In this document: in pieces, positions 54,833-63,140 of the stretch
Numbering within the stretch: position 1 is the first letter of the stretch
How the letters are laid out: every line of letters starts with the position of its first letter
Assembly (NCBI RefSeq): GCF_030813355.1
Contig: NZ_JAUSUD010000011.1
Location: forward strand, 62,001 to 126,000
DNA length: 64,000 nucleotides
Source: Metabacillus malikii
Lineage (GTDB): Bacteria; Bacillota; Bacilli; Bacillales; Bacillaceae
Direction: 5' to 3'
Notes under the pieces: generated by a model
The model's input: only the letters and a program-made list of their open reading frames with translations
What the model was told of the DNA's origin: nothing
Database searches by the model: none
Position numbers and translations under genes: made by a program

Positions 54833-55420
54833 CTATTCAGACTGTAAGATAAAATCAATGCGCCGATTTTGGTCTTTATTCTCCGCATTTCCATCATTCG
54901 GGACAATTGGTTTAGATTGTCCAAACCCTTGTGCAGTAAAAGTAAGATGCTTTAATTCTTCTCTGTCCTGTAATAGACTTAATAAATAGTTAGCACGATT
55001 TGTAGTTAACTCCAGATTATATTTCTCATCATGGTCATTATCCGTATGAGCAGTAATTGTAACTTTCGTACCTTCCGGCAAATCTTTAAAACAATCAACT
55101 AAATTTATAAAATTATGATATCCTCGATTATTTTCAGTTTGATTACTAGGAAAATCTACATCTTCATAACCAAAAAAGTGATTCTCATCAAATCGAAGAG
55201 TTATCTCATTTTGAGATTCAATTACCTTAGCCTCTATACCATCGACATTTACTTCAAAATTCACTTTTGACTTCTCTTCCTTTCCAGGTGTAACCTCAAT
55301 TCCTGAAATAATAGGAAGCTCGTCCATCGTTTCATTAACTACAGGCTTCGTATCGGTAGAACAACCTACAGTTAGTATAACAGAAACAACTAGAGATATA
55401 GAAAGAGCTTTCCTCAGCAT
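54833..55420 (-). CDS. OmpA-like peptidoglycan-binding lipoprotein
   Basis: A 195-residue lipoprotein with a TVGC lipobox (about Cys20) and a C-terminal OmpA-type domain (about 75-193). Key family features are I-T-A-H-T-D-N-D-H-D (binding Asp), L-E-L-T-T-N-R-A-N-Y-L and the Q-N-R-R-I-D-F closing motif that contacts diaminopimelate. In Gram-positive cells such proteins bind wall peptidoglycan from the membrane side; motor stators (MotB) share the domain but have a membrane helix rather than a lipobox. It lies alone beside a family A repeat. Confidence 0.88.
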   Translation of the reverse strand: MLRKALSISLVVSVILTVGCSTDTKPVVNETMDELPIISGIEVTPGKEEKSKVNFEVNVDGIEAKVIESQNEITLRFDENHFFGYEDVDFPSNQTENNRGYHNFINLVDCFKDLPEGTKVTITAHTDNDHDEKYNLELTTNRANYLLSLLQDREELKHLTFTAQGFGQSKPIVPNDGNAENKDQNRRIDFILQSE

Positions 55421-55655
55421 AGTATCACCAACTTCTACTCCTTTACTACCAACGATTTACTGTTTAATTATACGTGATGATTATATAAAAGGTTTCAGAA
55501 AATAACAGATTTCAAAAAAAAGGTAACTCGTTACTGATTCCAATATGCTTATAGAGAGAATCTACGCTAACAAAAACTCATCAATTCTCCCATAATTATC
55601 AAATATTTGTAATTTACAAATGTTATATTTCTATTTTACACGAATAGAAAAGAAA

Positions 55656-55685
55656 AAGAGATAGCAAAAAAGTCACTATCTCTTT
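55656..55685 (-). terminator. Terminator of ykpA
   Basis: AAAGAGATAG / CTATCTCTTT stem with a CAAAAAAGTCA loop and T run on the minus strand. Confidence 0.83.
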
Positions 55686-55691
55686 GTAATC

Positions 55692-57311
55692 TTATACATA
55701 AAGTTCTTTTACTTGTTTTTTAACTGTATCGTCAGCCAAAAATTCATCATATGTCATTTGCTTATCAACTATGCCGTTAGGTGCGATTTCTATAATACGA
55801 TTTGCAATTGTTTGAACAAATTGATGGTCATGGGAAGTGAAAATCATTGCCCCTTTGTAAGCAACAAGACCATTATTCAAAGCGGTAATTGATTCTAAAT
55901 CCAAATGGTTTGTAGGTTCATCTAATAGCAACACATTTGCTCCACTTAACATCATTTTCGAAAGCATACAACGAACCTTTTCTCCTCCAGATAATACACT
56001 CGGTTTCTTTTGAACTTCTTCACCGGAAAAGAGCATTCGTCCTAAAAATCCACGAAGGAAACTTTCACTTTGGTCATTCGGAGAATATTGTCTTAACCAA
56101 TCAACAAGGCTTGTTTCATTTCCAGAGAAATATTCACTATTATCTTTTGGAAAATAGCTCTGAGATGTTGTGACACCCCATTTAAACTCACCACTGTCAG
56201 GCTCCATTTCGCCAGCTAAAATTTTGAACAATGTTGTAATCGCGATTTCATCACGCCCAACTAACGCAATTTTATCATCTTTATTCATAATAAAACTTAT
56301 GTTATCTAAAACCTTAACACCATCGATTGTTTTTGATATTCCTTCAACGCGCAGAACATCATTTCCAATTTCTCTATCAGGGGTAAAGTTAACATATGGA
56401 TAGCGTCGTGATGATGGTTGGATATCATCAAGTGATATTTTATCTAATAATTTTTTACGTGAAGTTGCTTGTTTTGATTTAGATGCATTCGCACTAAATC
56501 TCGCAATGAAATTTTGCAACTCTTTAATTTTTTCTTCTTTTTTCTTATTTGCTTCTTGAGATAATTTCAATGCTAACTGACTGGATTCATACCAAAAGTC
56601 GTAGTTTCCTACATATATTTTAATCTTTGCAAAGTCTAGGTCAGCAATATGTGTACATACTTTATTTAAGAAATGACGGTCATGTGAAACGACGATGACA
56701 GTATTTTCAAAGTTAATTAAAAATTCTTCTAGCCATTGAATCGCTTGAATATCAAGATGGTTCGTCGGCTCATCTAGCAATAGTACATCAGGTTTACCAA
56801 ATAATGCTTGGGCCAGTAACACTTTCACCTTTTCTCCACCTGATAAATCTGCCATTTTTTTAGTATGAAGGTCTTCAGAAATGCCTAGTCCTTTTAAAAG
56901 GATTGCTGCTTCACTTTCTGCTTCCCAACCATTTAGTTCAGCAAATTCACCTTCAAGTTCAGCTGCTCTCATCCCGTCTTCATCAGTAAAATCTGCTTTC
57001 ATATAAATAGCGTCTTTTTCCTGCATAACTTCGTAAAGACGCTTATGTCCCATAATAACTGTCTTTAGTACTTCATGCTCCTCATACTCGAAATGATTTT
57101 GCTTCAGCACTGCTAAACGTTCTCCAGGCGCCATGCTAACATCACCTGTTTGTGCTTCAATCTCCCCAGAGAGAATCTTTAAAAAAGTAGACTTACCTGC
57201 ACCGTTTGCACCAATTAACCCATAACAGTTACCCGGTGTAAATTTAATATTAACATCTTCAAAAAGCTTGCGGTCACCGAACCGTAAGCTAACATTCGTT
57301 ACTTGAATCAT
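55692..57311 (-). CDS. ykpA: YkpA, ABC-F type ATPase
   Basis: A 539-residue soluble protein with two ABC ATPase domains and no membrane segment, so an ABC-F protein acting on ribosomes rather than a transporter. First domain: Walker A GLIGANGAGKST (about 32-43), signature LSGGEKVKV, Walker B VLLLDEPTNHLD. A linker (about 245-290) rich in Lys/Gln and Ser follows. Second domain: a degenerate Walker A (GRDEIAITT) but an intact LSGGEKVRC and LLLDEPTNHLD. It matches B. subtilis YkpA (540 residues), YbiT-like. The altered second P-loop is a notable feature of the group. Translation-factor or antibiotic-protection role not assignable here. Confidence 0.93.
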   Translation of the reverse strand: MIQVTNVSLRFGDRKLFEDVNIKFTPGNCYGLIGANGAGKSTFLKILSGEIEAQTGDVSMAPGERLAVLKQNHFEYEEHEVLKTVIMGHKRLYEVMQEKDAIYMKADFTDEDGMRAAELEGEFAELNGWEAESEAAILLKGLGISEDLHTKKMADLSGGEKVKVLLAQALFGKPDVLLLDEPTNHLDIQAIQWLEEFLINFENTVIVVSHDRHFLNKVCTHIADLDFAKIKIYVGNYDFWYESSQLALKLSQEANKKKEEKIKELQNFIARFSANASKSKQATSRKKLLDKISLDDIQPSSRRYPYVNFTPDREIGNDVLRVEGISKTIDGVKVLDNISFIMNKDDKIALVGRDEIAITTLFKILAGEMEPDSGEFKWGVTTSQSYFPKDNSEYFSGNETSLVDWLRQYSPNDQSESFLRGFLGRMLFSGEEVQKKPSVLSGGEKVRCMLSKMMLSGANVLLLDEPTNHLDLESITALNNGLVAYKGAMIFTSHDHQFVQTIANRIIEIAPNGIVDKQMTYDEFLADDTVKKQVKELYV

Positions 57312-57788
57312 GAAACATCCTCCAATACTATATAGATCCTCTCCAAGTATAACACTTACTTAAGGTTTTTTATACTATCGAATCAGAGGTCAGCAAATAT
57401 TCTCATCTACTACCGACAATAATTTTAAATTTGAATACCATTAACATTTAATTAACTAGCTTTAAGAGCTTCGGAACACGTATTTTGGAATCAAGTGTTA
57501 GACTATTAACTTATTACAAAAAAAGAGACACGAGATGTTAATTTTTCGTGCCTCTAAATAGCTACTTACATTTTTAAATCAATTACAACTTTCGCACGGA
57601 CTTCGACTTCAAAAAACACCATATAGAATTCTCGTAGATAAAATCCCAATTTTTATATGGTGCTTTTAGGTACTAGCAATAATGTTTTATGTTAGTTCTG
57701 GGACTATTTTGTATACTTTTACATTTTTGATTTACTAATTCAGTTCATTAAACAGTTTATTATTTAAATAAGTTAATAACTGTTAATT
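57312..57788. other. Intergenic region with two hairpins
   Basis: Holds AGAG-x-CACGA / TCGTG-x-CTCT (57527-57558) and CACCATATA / TATATGGTG (57615-57662) hairpins, both with T runs on the minus strand, so both may end transcription from the CPBP gene. No ORF. Confidence 0.6.
57615..57663 (-). terminator. Terminator downstream of the CPBP gene
   Basis: AGCACCATATAAAAATT-type arm pairs with TATATGGTGTTTTTTG on the minus strand across about 30 bases, ending in six T. Confidence 0.65.
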
Positions 57789-58694
57789 CTAAACATTACT
57801 TTCTTTTCTTTGCTTTCGTAAAACAAAAAATAAGAAGATTAAACCTGTAATAACCGTAGTCATCGCTGATAGCATAGCGTTTACCTCTGTCATGACAAAC
57901 AGAGATGGAATATCCCCGACGACTGTGTCCTCCATTGTAAGAAAAATACATAGAAACATATTATTTGCAGCATGGGCCCCAATTGAATATTCTGAACTAT
58001 TCGTTTTCACCGTAATATATGTCCAGATAAATCCCATTGCTAAATAATCGATTGCGACCCAAAAAGCACCGTGTTGCATCTCAGGGTTAAAAAAATGTAA
58101 ACCACCAAATATTCCACCAACGATTAAAGTAAGGAATAGTGGATTACGCGTAAGTTTACCTGCCCATTGCAATAAAAAACCTCTAAATAATAGCTCCTCC
58201 GAAGTAGTTTGAATAGGTACTAAAACTAAGCTTGCCATCACAAGCCATAAAAACCTCGTTGCATCGAAATCATTTAATGCATAACTATCTGGAAATATTG
58301 CAAAGTCTAGTAAAGCAAACAAAGCAAAAATCGCTAGTGAGATAAAGAATCCGTAAAAAATTCTCGACCAGCTTACTTTATCATTCGGTGTAATAAGAGA
58401 AGTTAAATTTCTTTTTAAGATTGTTTTGACCGCAAGCCAGACTCCGAGAATTGTGACAATATATGTAATATGTACTAAATAAAATTCTGCCAAAGGATCA
58501 CTTAGTATCGTACCCTTAGTTTCCAACAACTCTAAATCTAGTAACTCAGGATTTAGTATTCCAACAGCAAAACCTACAATTATATAAGCTAATCCCCCGA
58601 GGATTATCATGAACGCTAAAATAACTAACAGTGAGGAAAAATATCTCCAATGAGTATTTTTCCCCCTTTGTATATTCGTAAATGAATTTGACAT
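57789..58694 (-). CDS. CPBP-family intramembrane protease (CAAX/Abi)
   Basis: A 301-residue protein with about eight membrane helices. Catalytic motifs are T-S-E-E-L-L-F-R-G-F-L (the EExxxR motif, near residue 180) and G-G-L-H-F-F-N-P (FxxxH-type, near 215), with N and H in AAHAANNMF downstream. Members process prenylated or membrane proteins or confer self-immunity to bacteriocins; no bacteriocin gene is seen nearby. The start is ATG 58692-58694, 8 bases after AAGGAGTG; a longer frame upstream lacks a ribosome site. Confidence 0.88.
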   Translation of the reverse strand: MSNSFTNIQRGKNTHWRYFSSLLVILAFMIILGGLAYIIVGFAVGILNPELLDLELLETKGTILSDPLAEFYLVHITYIVTILGVWLAVKTILKRNLTSLITPNDKVSWSRIFYGFFISLAIFALFALLDFAIFPDSYALNDFDATRFLWLVMASLVLVPIQTTSEELLFRGFLLQWAGKLTRNPLFLTLIVGGIFGGLHFFNPEMQHGAFWVAIDYLAMGFIWTYITVKTNSSEYSIGAHAANNMFLCIFLTMEDTVVGDIPSLFVMTEVNAMLSAMTTVITGLIFLFFVLRKQRKESNV

Positions 58695-58968
58695 GTTTAC
58701 ACTCCTTAGTATGTATGAATAATTATTTTTGTAACGTCTCAGCTTAAATAGCAACCTATTACAATTCTAAAATAAATCGATCCAATTTTCTATCCAATCT
58801 TTTTAACATCAGCTTTACCTATGGCTATGACATACTCCAAAACCATATCTTTTCGCATAAGAAGATTGAACCTGGTATATAAATTTTTCACATTAAGCGA
58901 TCTTAAATTAATGTTATTTCATTGTAATATGTTAAGATTAACTTTACGAACGAAAGGAGAAATTCATC

Positions 58969-59229
58969 ATGAAACGACATACATTAATAGAATATTGCTT
59001 ACTCATCTTTTTTTCAGGTATTTATTTTGCTTTCCTAGGGTTTCAATCAAAAGGTTTCACATTTATTATCGGCGTTATTTTCTTATATGTTTTAATCAAC
59101 ATCGCAACAAAAAGGATGTTGCCATCATACATACAACTCGATAAAAAAGTGGGTATTTGGAAAACTGTTAGTATCATTATTGGGAGTGTATTTTTAACAA
59201 TGCTCGTATTAACGATATTAGTTATGTAA
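58969..59229 (+). CDS. Small membrane protein, unknown function
   Basis: An 86-residue protein with three predicted membrane helices (8-24, 30-47 and 63-84) and a basic middle loop (TKRMLPSYIQLDKK). No family recognised. The ATG follows AAAGGAGAAA. Its last 12 bases overlap the end of the convergent DUF4349 gene, so the two transcripts must be complementary there. An alternative frame over the same bases lacks a ribosome site and was rejected. Confidence 0.7.
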   Translation: MKRHTLIEYCLLIFFSGIYFAFLGFQSKGFTFIIGVIFLYVLINIATKRMLPSYIQLDKKVGIWKTVSIIIGSVFLTMLVLTILVM

Positions 59230-60177
59230 ATTGTCCTCATCATCATTCTTGCTTGGAGAGGATAAATTACGGTTATTACGTTTCTTCTTTGTAAAAAGGT
59301 AAATAGCGATGGTTAGAACCGTAATAATTAGCAAAACAGGTAAGCCACCAACAATAAAAATAATAAGCCCCGAGCCGATTTTTAGGATAAAGTTAATGCT
59401 TTCCATAAACCGTTCTTTTGTTTTTTCCCAAGTATTTAGATGATCACTTTCAATTGTTGGTATTTTCACCTTTTCCTCTTTTACATGAATTGTTACAGTC
59501 GCAAGAGCTACTTGATGATTTAAATATGTCATTCTACCTTTTAGCTGTTCAATTTCTTCTTGGACAGTTGCTAAATCTGTTGAAATTTTTAATAAATCTT
59601 CTGTTTTTTCGGCTTTCTCCATAAATTCCAACAGTCTTTTTTCTACAACCTGCTTTGATTTCAGGCGAGATTCAAGGTCAACATATTCCTCAGTCACATC
59701 TTGACCAGAAATCGAGCGGTCAATCACTTTCGTACTGCCACTTTCAACTGACTCAATAAAGCGGTTGAATTTATCCTGTGGTATTCTGACTGTAATCGTT
59801 CCTTCCCGCGAAGTATTCCCTTCATTCGTGTACGATTGAGAATCGACAATGTATCCAGTTGTATGCGCCAGTTCATCTTGAACAAGTGCAACGATATCAT
59901 CAAAGTTTTTTACATGTATTGAGAGGTTACCTGTGTAGATGACCATACGGTTTTGATTATGATTGGTTTGCTTTTTATCCGTGTTGGCTTCATTACTTAC
60001 TACCCTGTCTGTTTGTATGTTATTTTCCGTAGCAATTTCAGCTTTTTCAGCAGGACGGCTCGAACTATCCGCTACTGCTTCGCTTTGTTTACTTTCTTCT
60101 TTACTATATTGATTATTACAAGCCGTTACACTAAAAAAACAGATTATAACGAGTAAAACGATAACATACCTTTTCAT
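59218..60177 (-). CDS. DUF4349 lipoprotein
   Basis: A 319-residue protein: signal peptide with VTAC lipobox, a Ser/Glu/Asn-rich linker (20-75), a DUF4349 domain (about 78-260) starting R-M-V-I-Y-T-G-N-L-S-I-H-V, containing an R-L-x-S-K-x-x-x-E-x-R-L-L coiled coil near 165-215, and a C-terminal membrane helix (about 265-295) followed by K-K-K-R-N-N-R. It is therefore anchored at both ends, with the coiled coil outside. Function unknown. The start is ATG 60175-60177 after GGTGGGGT; a start codon directly before it is also possible. Confidence 0.88.
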   Translation of the reverse strand: MKRYVIVLLVIICFFSVTACNNQYSKEESKQSEAVADSSSRPAEKAEIATENNIQTDRVVSNEANTDKKQTNHNQNRMVIYTGNLSIHVKNFDDIVALVQDELAHTTGYIVDSQSYTNEGNTSREGTITVRIPQDKFNRFIESVESGSTKVIDRSISGQDVTEEYVDLESRLKSKQVVEKRLLEFMEKAEKTEDLLKISTDLATVQEEIEQLKGRMTYLNHQVALATVTIHVKEEKVKIPTIESDHLNTWEKTKERFMESINFILKIGSGLIIFIVGGLPVLLIITVLTIAIYLFTKKKRNNRNLSSPSKNDDEDNLHN

Positions 60178-60293
60178 CACACCCCACCCTTTACTGTTAT
60201 GCTATAGAAGTAGTCGCATGAAAACGGAAATATGTTACAAATAGATTAAGTTGAATTGTATTTTGCACACATTGAATAATTACTTTAACAATG

Positions 60294-60326
60294 CGAAAAG
60301 GCGGAGTTATTCCTCCACCTTTTTAG
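60294..60326. terminator. Terminator after signal peptidase gene
   Basis: AAAAGGCGGAG / CTCCACCTTTTT stem with a TTATTC loop, 9 bp past the stop of the minus-strand gene. T run is on the plus strand, so its strength on the minus strand is uncertain. Confidence 0.6.
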
Positions 60327-60334
60327 ATTGCACA

Positions 60335-60895
60335 TTATTCTGTTTTACTAAAATGGTCAAATGGGAAGAAGATAAACTCAGATTTTCCTAATATCCGCTT
60401 TGCTTCAATTAGGCCTAATCCATTTCGACTGTCCATACTATTTAACCTGTTATCACCCATTACAAAATAATTGTCTTGAGGCACTTCAATTTCTTCAAAA
60501 TCACTTGTAAGCAGCATTCCGTTTTGTTCAGCTTCCTCGGCATTGTCTGCTAAATATGGTTCAGCTATTTTTTTACCATTCACATAAACCTCACCATTTT
60601 CTGCACTTACTTTGTCACCAGGGAGTCCAATTACACGTTTCACATAACGGATTTTAGCATCTTTTCCATCAATAATGACGATATCTCCCTTTTCAATTTC
60701 ACCTATGTATTTCAACGTTTTATTGACAAAAAGACGGTCACCATCTTTAAGTGTTGGATCCATTGAGGAGCCTTCAACTAGATATGGTTCAAATATAAAG
60801 AAACGGATAATTAAAGCTAGTCCAACTGCAAATACAATTGCCTTCGTCCATTCCCAAATTTTTGATGTTGATGTTGCTGTTTCAGTTCGTGCCAT
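60335..60895 (-). CDS. sipT: Signal peptidase I (SipT/SipS type)
   Basis: A 186-residue type I signal peptidase that cleaves exported pre-proteins. One N-terminal membrane helix (15-33) precedes catalytic Ser44 in GSSMDPTL and general base Lys86 in YVKRVIGLPGD; box E GDNRLNSMDSRNGLG is present. The single helix and short length mark the Gram-positive Sip class. Position after fruA is as for sipT in B. subtilis; distinguishing SipT from SipS or SipU rests on that synteny. The ATG follows AGGAGG. Confidence 0.92.
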   Translation of the reverse strand: MARTETATSTSKIWEWTKAIVFAVGLALIIRFFIFEPYLVEGSSMDPTLKDGDRLFVNKTLKYIGEIEKGDIVIIDGKDAKIRYVKRVIGLPGDKVSAENGEVYVNGKKIAEPYLADNAEEAEQNGMLLTSDFEEIEVPQDNYFVMGDNRLNSMDSRNGLGLIEAKRILGKSEFIFFPFDHFSKTE

Positions 60896-61099
60896 CTTTA
60901 AAGTCCTCCTAATATTTACATATCTCCATTATACCTATTTTATTAGCTAAACATAAAAAAATCCTCTATCTTTTTAAATTTAACATAAAAATATAATTGG
61001 TTAAATCTTTTCTTCAGAGAAGACTCTCTTTCAGGCCCAACTAGGAAGGATTGTAGTCGATAATGGTTTAGAAATATCATATAAGTATATATAGCAAGA

Positions 61100-61142
61100 A
61101 ATTATAACTAAGTATAAAGCAACAAAGTTTGCGAAAGCAGCC
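61100..61142 (+). repeat. Right-end fragment of MITE-like repeat (family A)
   Basis: ATAACTAAGTATAAAGCAAC followed by AAAGTTTGCGAAAGCAGCC matches the right end of the other copies. Confidence 0.5.
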
Positions 61143-61147
61143 AAAAA

Positions 61148-61260
61148 AAGAGGCTGACTCTTTAATGTCTATCCTCAACAAATACTGATATAGAAAACAA
61201 ATACAGCCGTTATCCTATATATTATATTTGAAGTGTCTGACTTATTTGAGTCAACCTCTT
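61148..61260 (-). terminator. Long-loop hairpin (family B), terminator of fruA
   Basis: AAGAGGCTGACTC (61148-61160) and GAGTCAACCTCTT (61248-61260), one mismatch in 13 bp, loop about 87 bases. TTTTTTT follows on the minus strand. Confidence 0.65.
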
Positions 61261-61265
61261 GTTAA

Positions 61266-63128
61266 TTATTCACTTACAGGCTTTTTCAAAATACCTAGCA
61301 TAATAGCTGTTACAATTGCTCCAATTAAAATAGCAACTAAATATAATAATGGATTACCTTCAACTAAAGGAATAACAAAGGCACCACCATGGGGGGCACG
61401 TAATCCATTTCCGAAAAACATCGCTAATGCACCCGCTACTGCAGAACCTGCAACAACTGATGGTATGACACGGGCAGGGTCTGATGCAGCAAATGGAATC
61501 GCACCTTCTGTAATAAATGATGCTCCCATAATGTAACATGTAACTCCTGCTTCTCGTTCACGTTTGGTAAATTTCCCTTTGAAAAATGTCGTAGCGAGAG
61601 CAATTCCTAAAGGTGGAACCATTCCTCCTGCCATAACAGCGGCATGTGGTGCGAAATTTCCAGCATCAATCATCGCAATTCCAAATGTAAATGCGGCTTT
61701 GTTAATTGGACCACCCATATCAATGGCCATCATACCGCCTAGTAATAATCCTAACAATACTAAATTACCTGTTCCTAAACTGCCTAATAATTCACTAATT
61801 TGTACGTTCAATGCACTGACAGGCTTGTTTATAACAAAGTGCATAATCATACCAACTGAAAAGATACTTAAAACTGGATAAAGGAGTACCGGTTTAATTC
61901 CTTCAAGTGAAGCCGGAAGACCTGATAATGCCTTCTTTAACAGAACAACGATGTAACCAGCTAAGAATCCGGCGATTAGTCCACCTAAGAAACCAGCTCC
62001 ACCTTGTGCAGCCAAGAATCCACCAACCATACCTGGTGCTAATCCGGGTCTGTCTGCGATACTTAGTGCAATGAAACCAGCTAACACTGGTATCATTAAT
62101 CCAAATGCATTACCGCCACCAATTGTATTTAACGCAGCTGCAAATGCATTATATGATTCATGATTCGGGTCAGATGAATGGATACCGAATAAGAATGAGA
62201 GTGCAATAAGGATCCCGCCTCCCACTACAAAAGGAAGCATGTTTGACACACCGTTCATTAAATGTTTATAAAAACCAGTCTTCTCACTTCCGTCATTACT
62301 TTCCTTTTTTCCTTCACCATTACCTTTATAAATTGAGCCATCTTGTTTTAAAGCACGTTCAATTAATTCCTGTGGTTTTCTAATCCCCTCTGCAACAGGG
62401 ACGATAATGACGTGTTTACCTTTAAACCTTTCCATCTCCACTTTTTTATCGGCAGCAACAATGATGGCTGTTGCTTCTTCAATTTCAGCATCTGTTAGGA
62501 CGTTTTTCGCTCCTCCTGAACCATTCGTCTCAACTTTAAGTGAAACATTCATTTCTTTTGCTTTTTCTTTTAATGAATCTGCTGCCATATAGGTATGTGC
62601 AATTCCAGTTGGACATGCTGTTACTGCTAGAATTTTATGATTAGAGGTACCTGTTACAATACCCTCATCTTCCTGTTCATCATGCTTATCAATAATCGCT
62701 AGTACTTCTTCTGCAGTGCTAACTACTAATAGCTGTTCTCTCACTTCTTTTTTCATTAATATACTGGAAAGTTTTGATAATGCTTCTAAATGAGTATTGT
62801 TAGCACCTTCTGAAGCCGCGATCATGAAGAAAAGAAAGCTTGGTTGGCCATCAAGTGCTTCATAATCAATACCTTCATTTGAACGTCCAAATACAATCGC
62901 TGGACTCTTAACTGCGTTTGTTTTAGCATGGGGTATCGCAATACCGTCACCAATACCTGTTGTACTTTGTTGTTCACGATTTAATACAGCCTGCTCATAA
63001 GCGTTTTTATCGACTAATTTATCTGCTTGATTTAGTACTTCTACTAATTCAGAGATAACTGTATTTTTCGAAGTCGATTGAAGATTTAATTTTATCGTAT
63101 CTTTCGTAAGTAATTCTGTAATTCTCAT
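61266..63128 (-). CDS. fruA: PTS fructose transporter, subunits IIABC
   Basis: A 620-residue three-domain PTS permease that imports fructose as fructose-1-phosphate. EIIA domain (1-150) with phospho-His67 in IPHAKTN; EIIB (about 163-260) with phospho-Cys172 in AVTACPTGIAHTY; EIIC (about 285-615) with eight or so helices and GGPINKAAFTFG. The domain order A-B-C matches B. subtilis FruA. The ATG follows AAGGGGGAAG, which contains the fruK stop codon, 12 bp away, so fruK-fruA is one operon with fructose-1-phosphate passed to FruK. Confidence 0.96.
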   Translation of the reverse strand: MRITELLTKDTIKLNLQSTSKNTVISELVEVLNQADKLVDKNAYEQAVLNREQQSTTGIGDGIAIPHAKTNAVKSPAIVFGRSNEGIDYEALDGQPSFLFFMIAASEGANNTHLEALSKLSSILMKKEVREQLLVVSTAEEVLAIIDKHDEQEDEGIVTGTSNHKILAVTACPTGIAHTYMAADSLKEKAKEMNVSLKVETNGSGGAKNVLTDAEIEEATAIIVAADKKVEMERFKGKHVIIVPVAEGIRKPQELIERALKQDGSIYKGNGEGKKESNDGSEKTGFYKHLMNGVSNMLPFVVGGGILIALSFLFGIHSSDPNHESYNAFAAALNTIGGGNAFGLMIPVLAGFIALSIADRPGLAPGMVGGFLAAQGGAGFLGGLIAGFLAGYIVVLLKKALSGLPASLEGIKPVLLYPVLSIFSVGMIMHFVINKPVSALNVQISELLGSLGTGNLVLLGLLLGGMMAIDMGGPINKAAFTFGIAMIDAGNFAPHAAVMAGGMVPPLGIALATTFFKGKFTKREREAGVTCYIMGASFITEGAIPFAASDPARVIPSVVAGSAVAGALAMFFGNGLRAPHGGAFVIPLVEGNPLLYLVAILIGAIVTAIMLGILKKPVSE

Positions 63129-63140
63129 CTTACTTCCCCC

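Larger units (their letters stand above)
60896..61265. other. Gap between fruA and sipT
   Basis: Holds a right-end fragment of repeat family A (61100-61142) and a family B long-loop terminator (61148-61260). No ORF with a ribosome site. Confidence 0.55.

Noticed and set aside
58821-59144. 107-codon frame overlapping the small membrane protein gene
   Set aside because: It is in another frame without a ribosome site, while the 58969 frame has AAAGGAG and a clear membrane-protein pattern.
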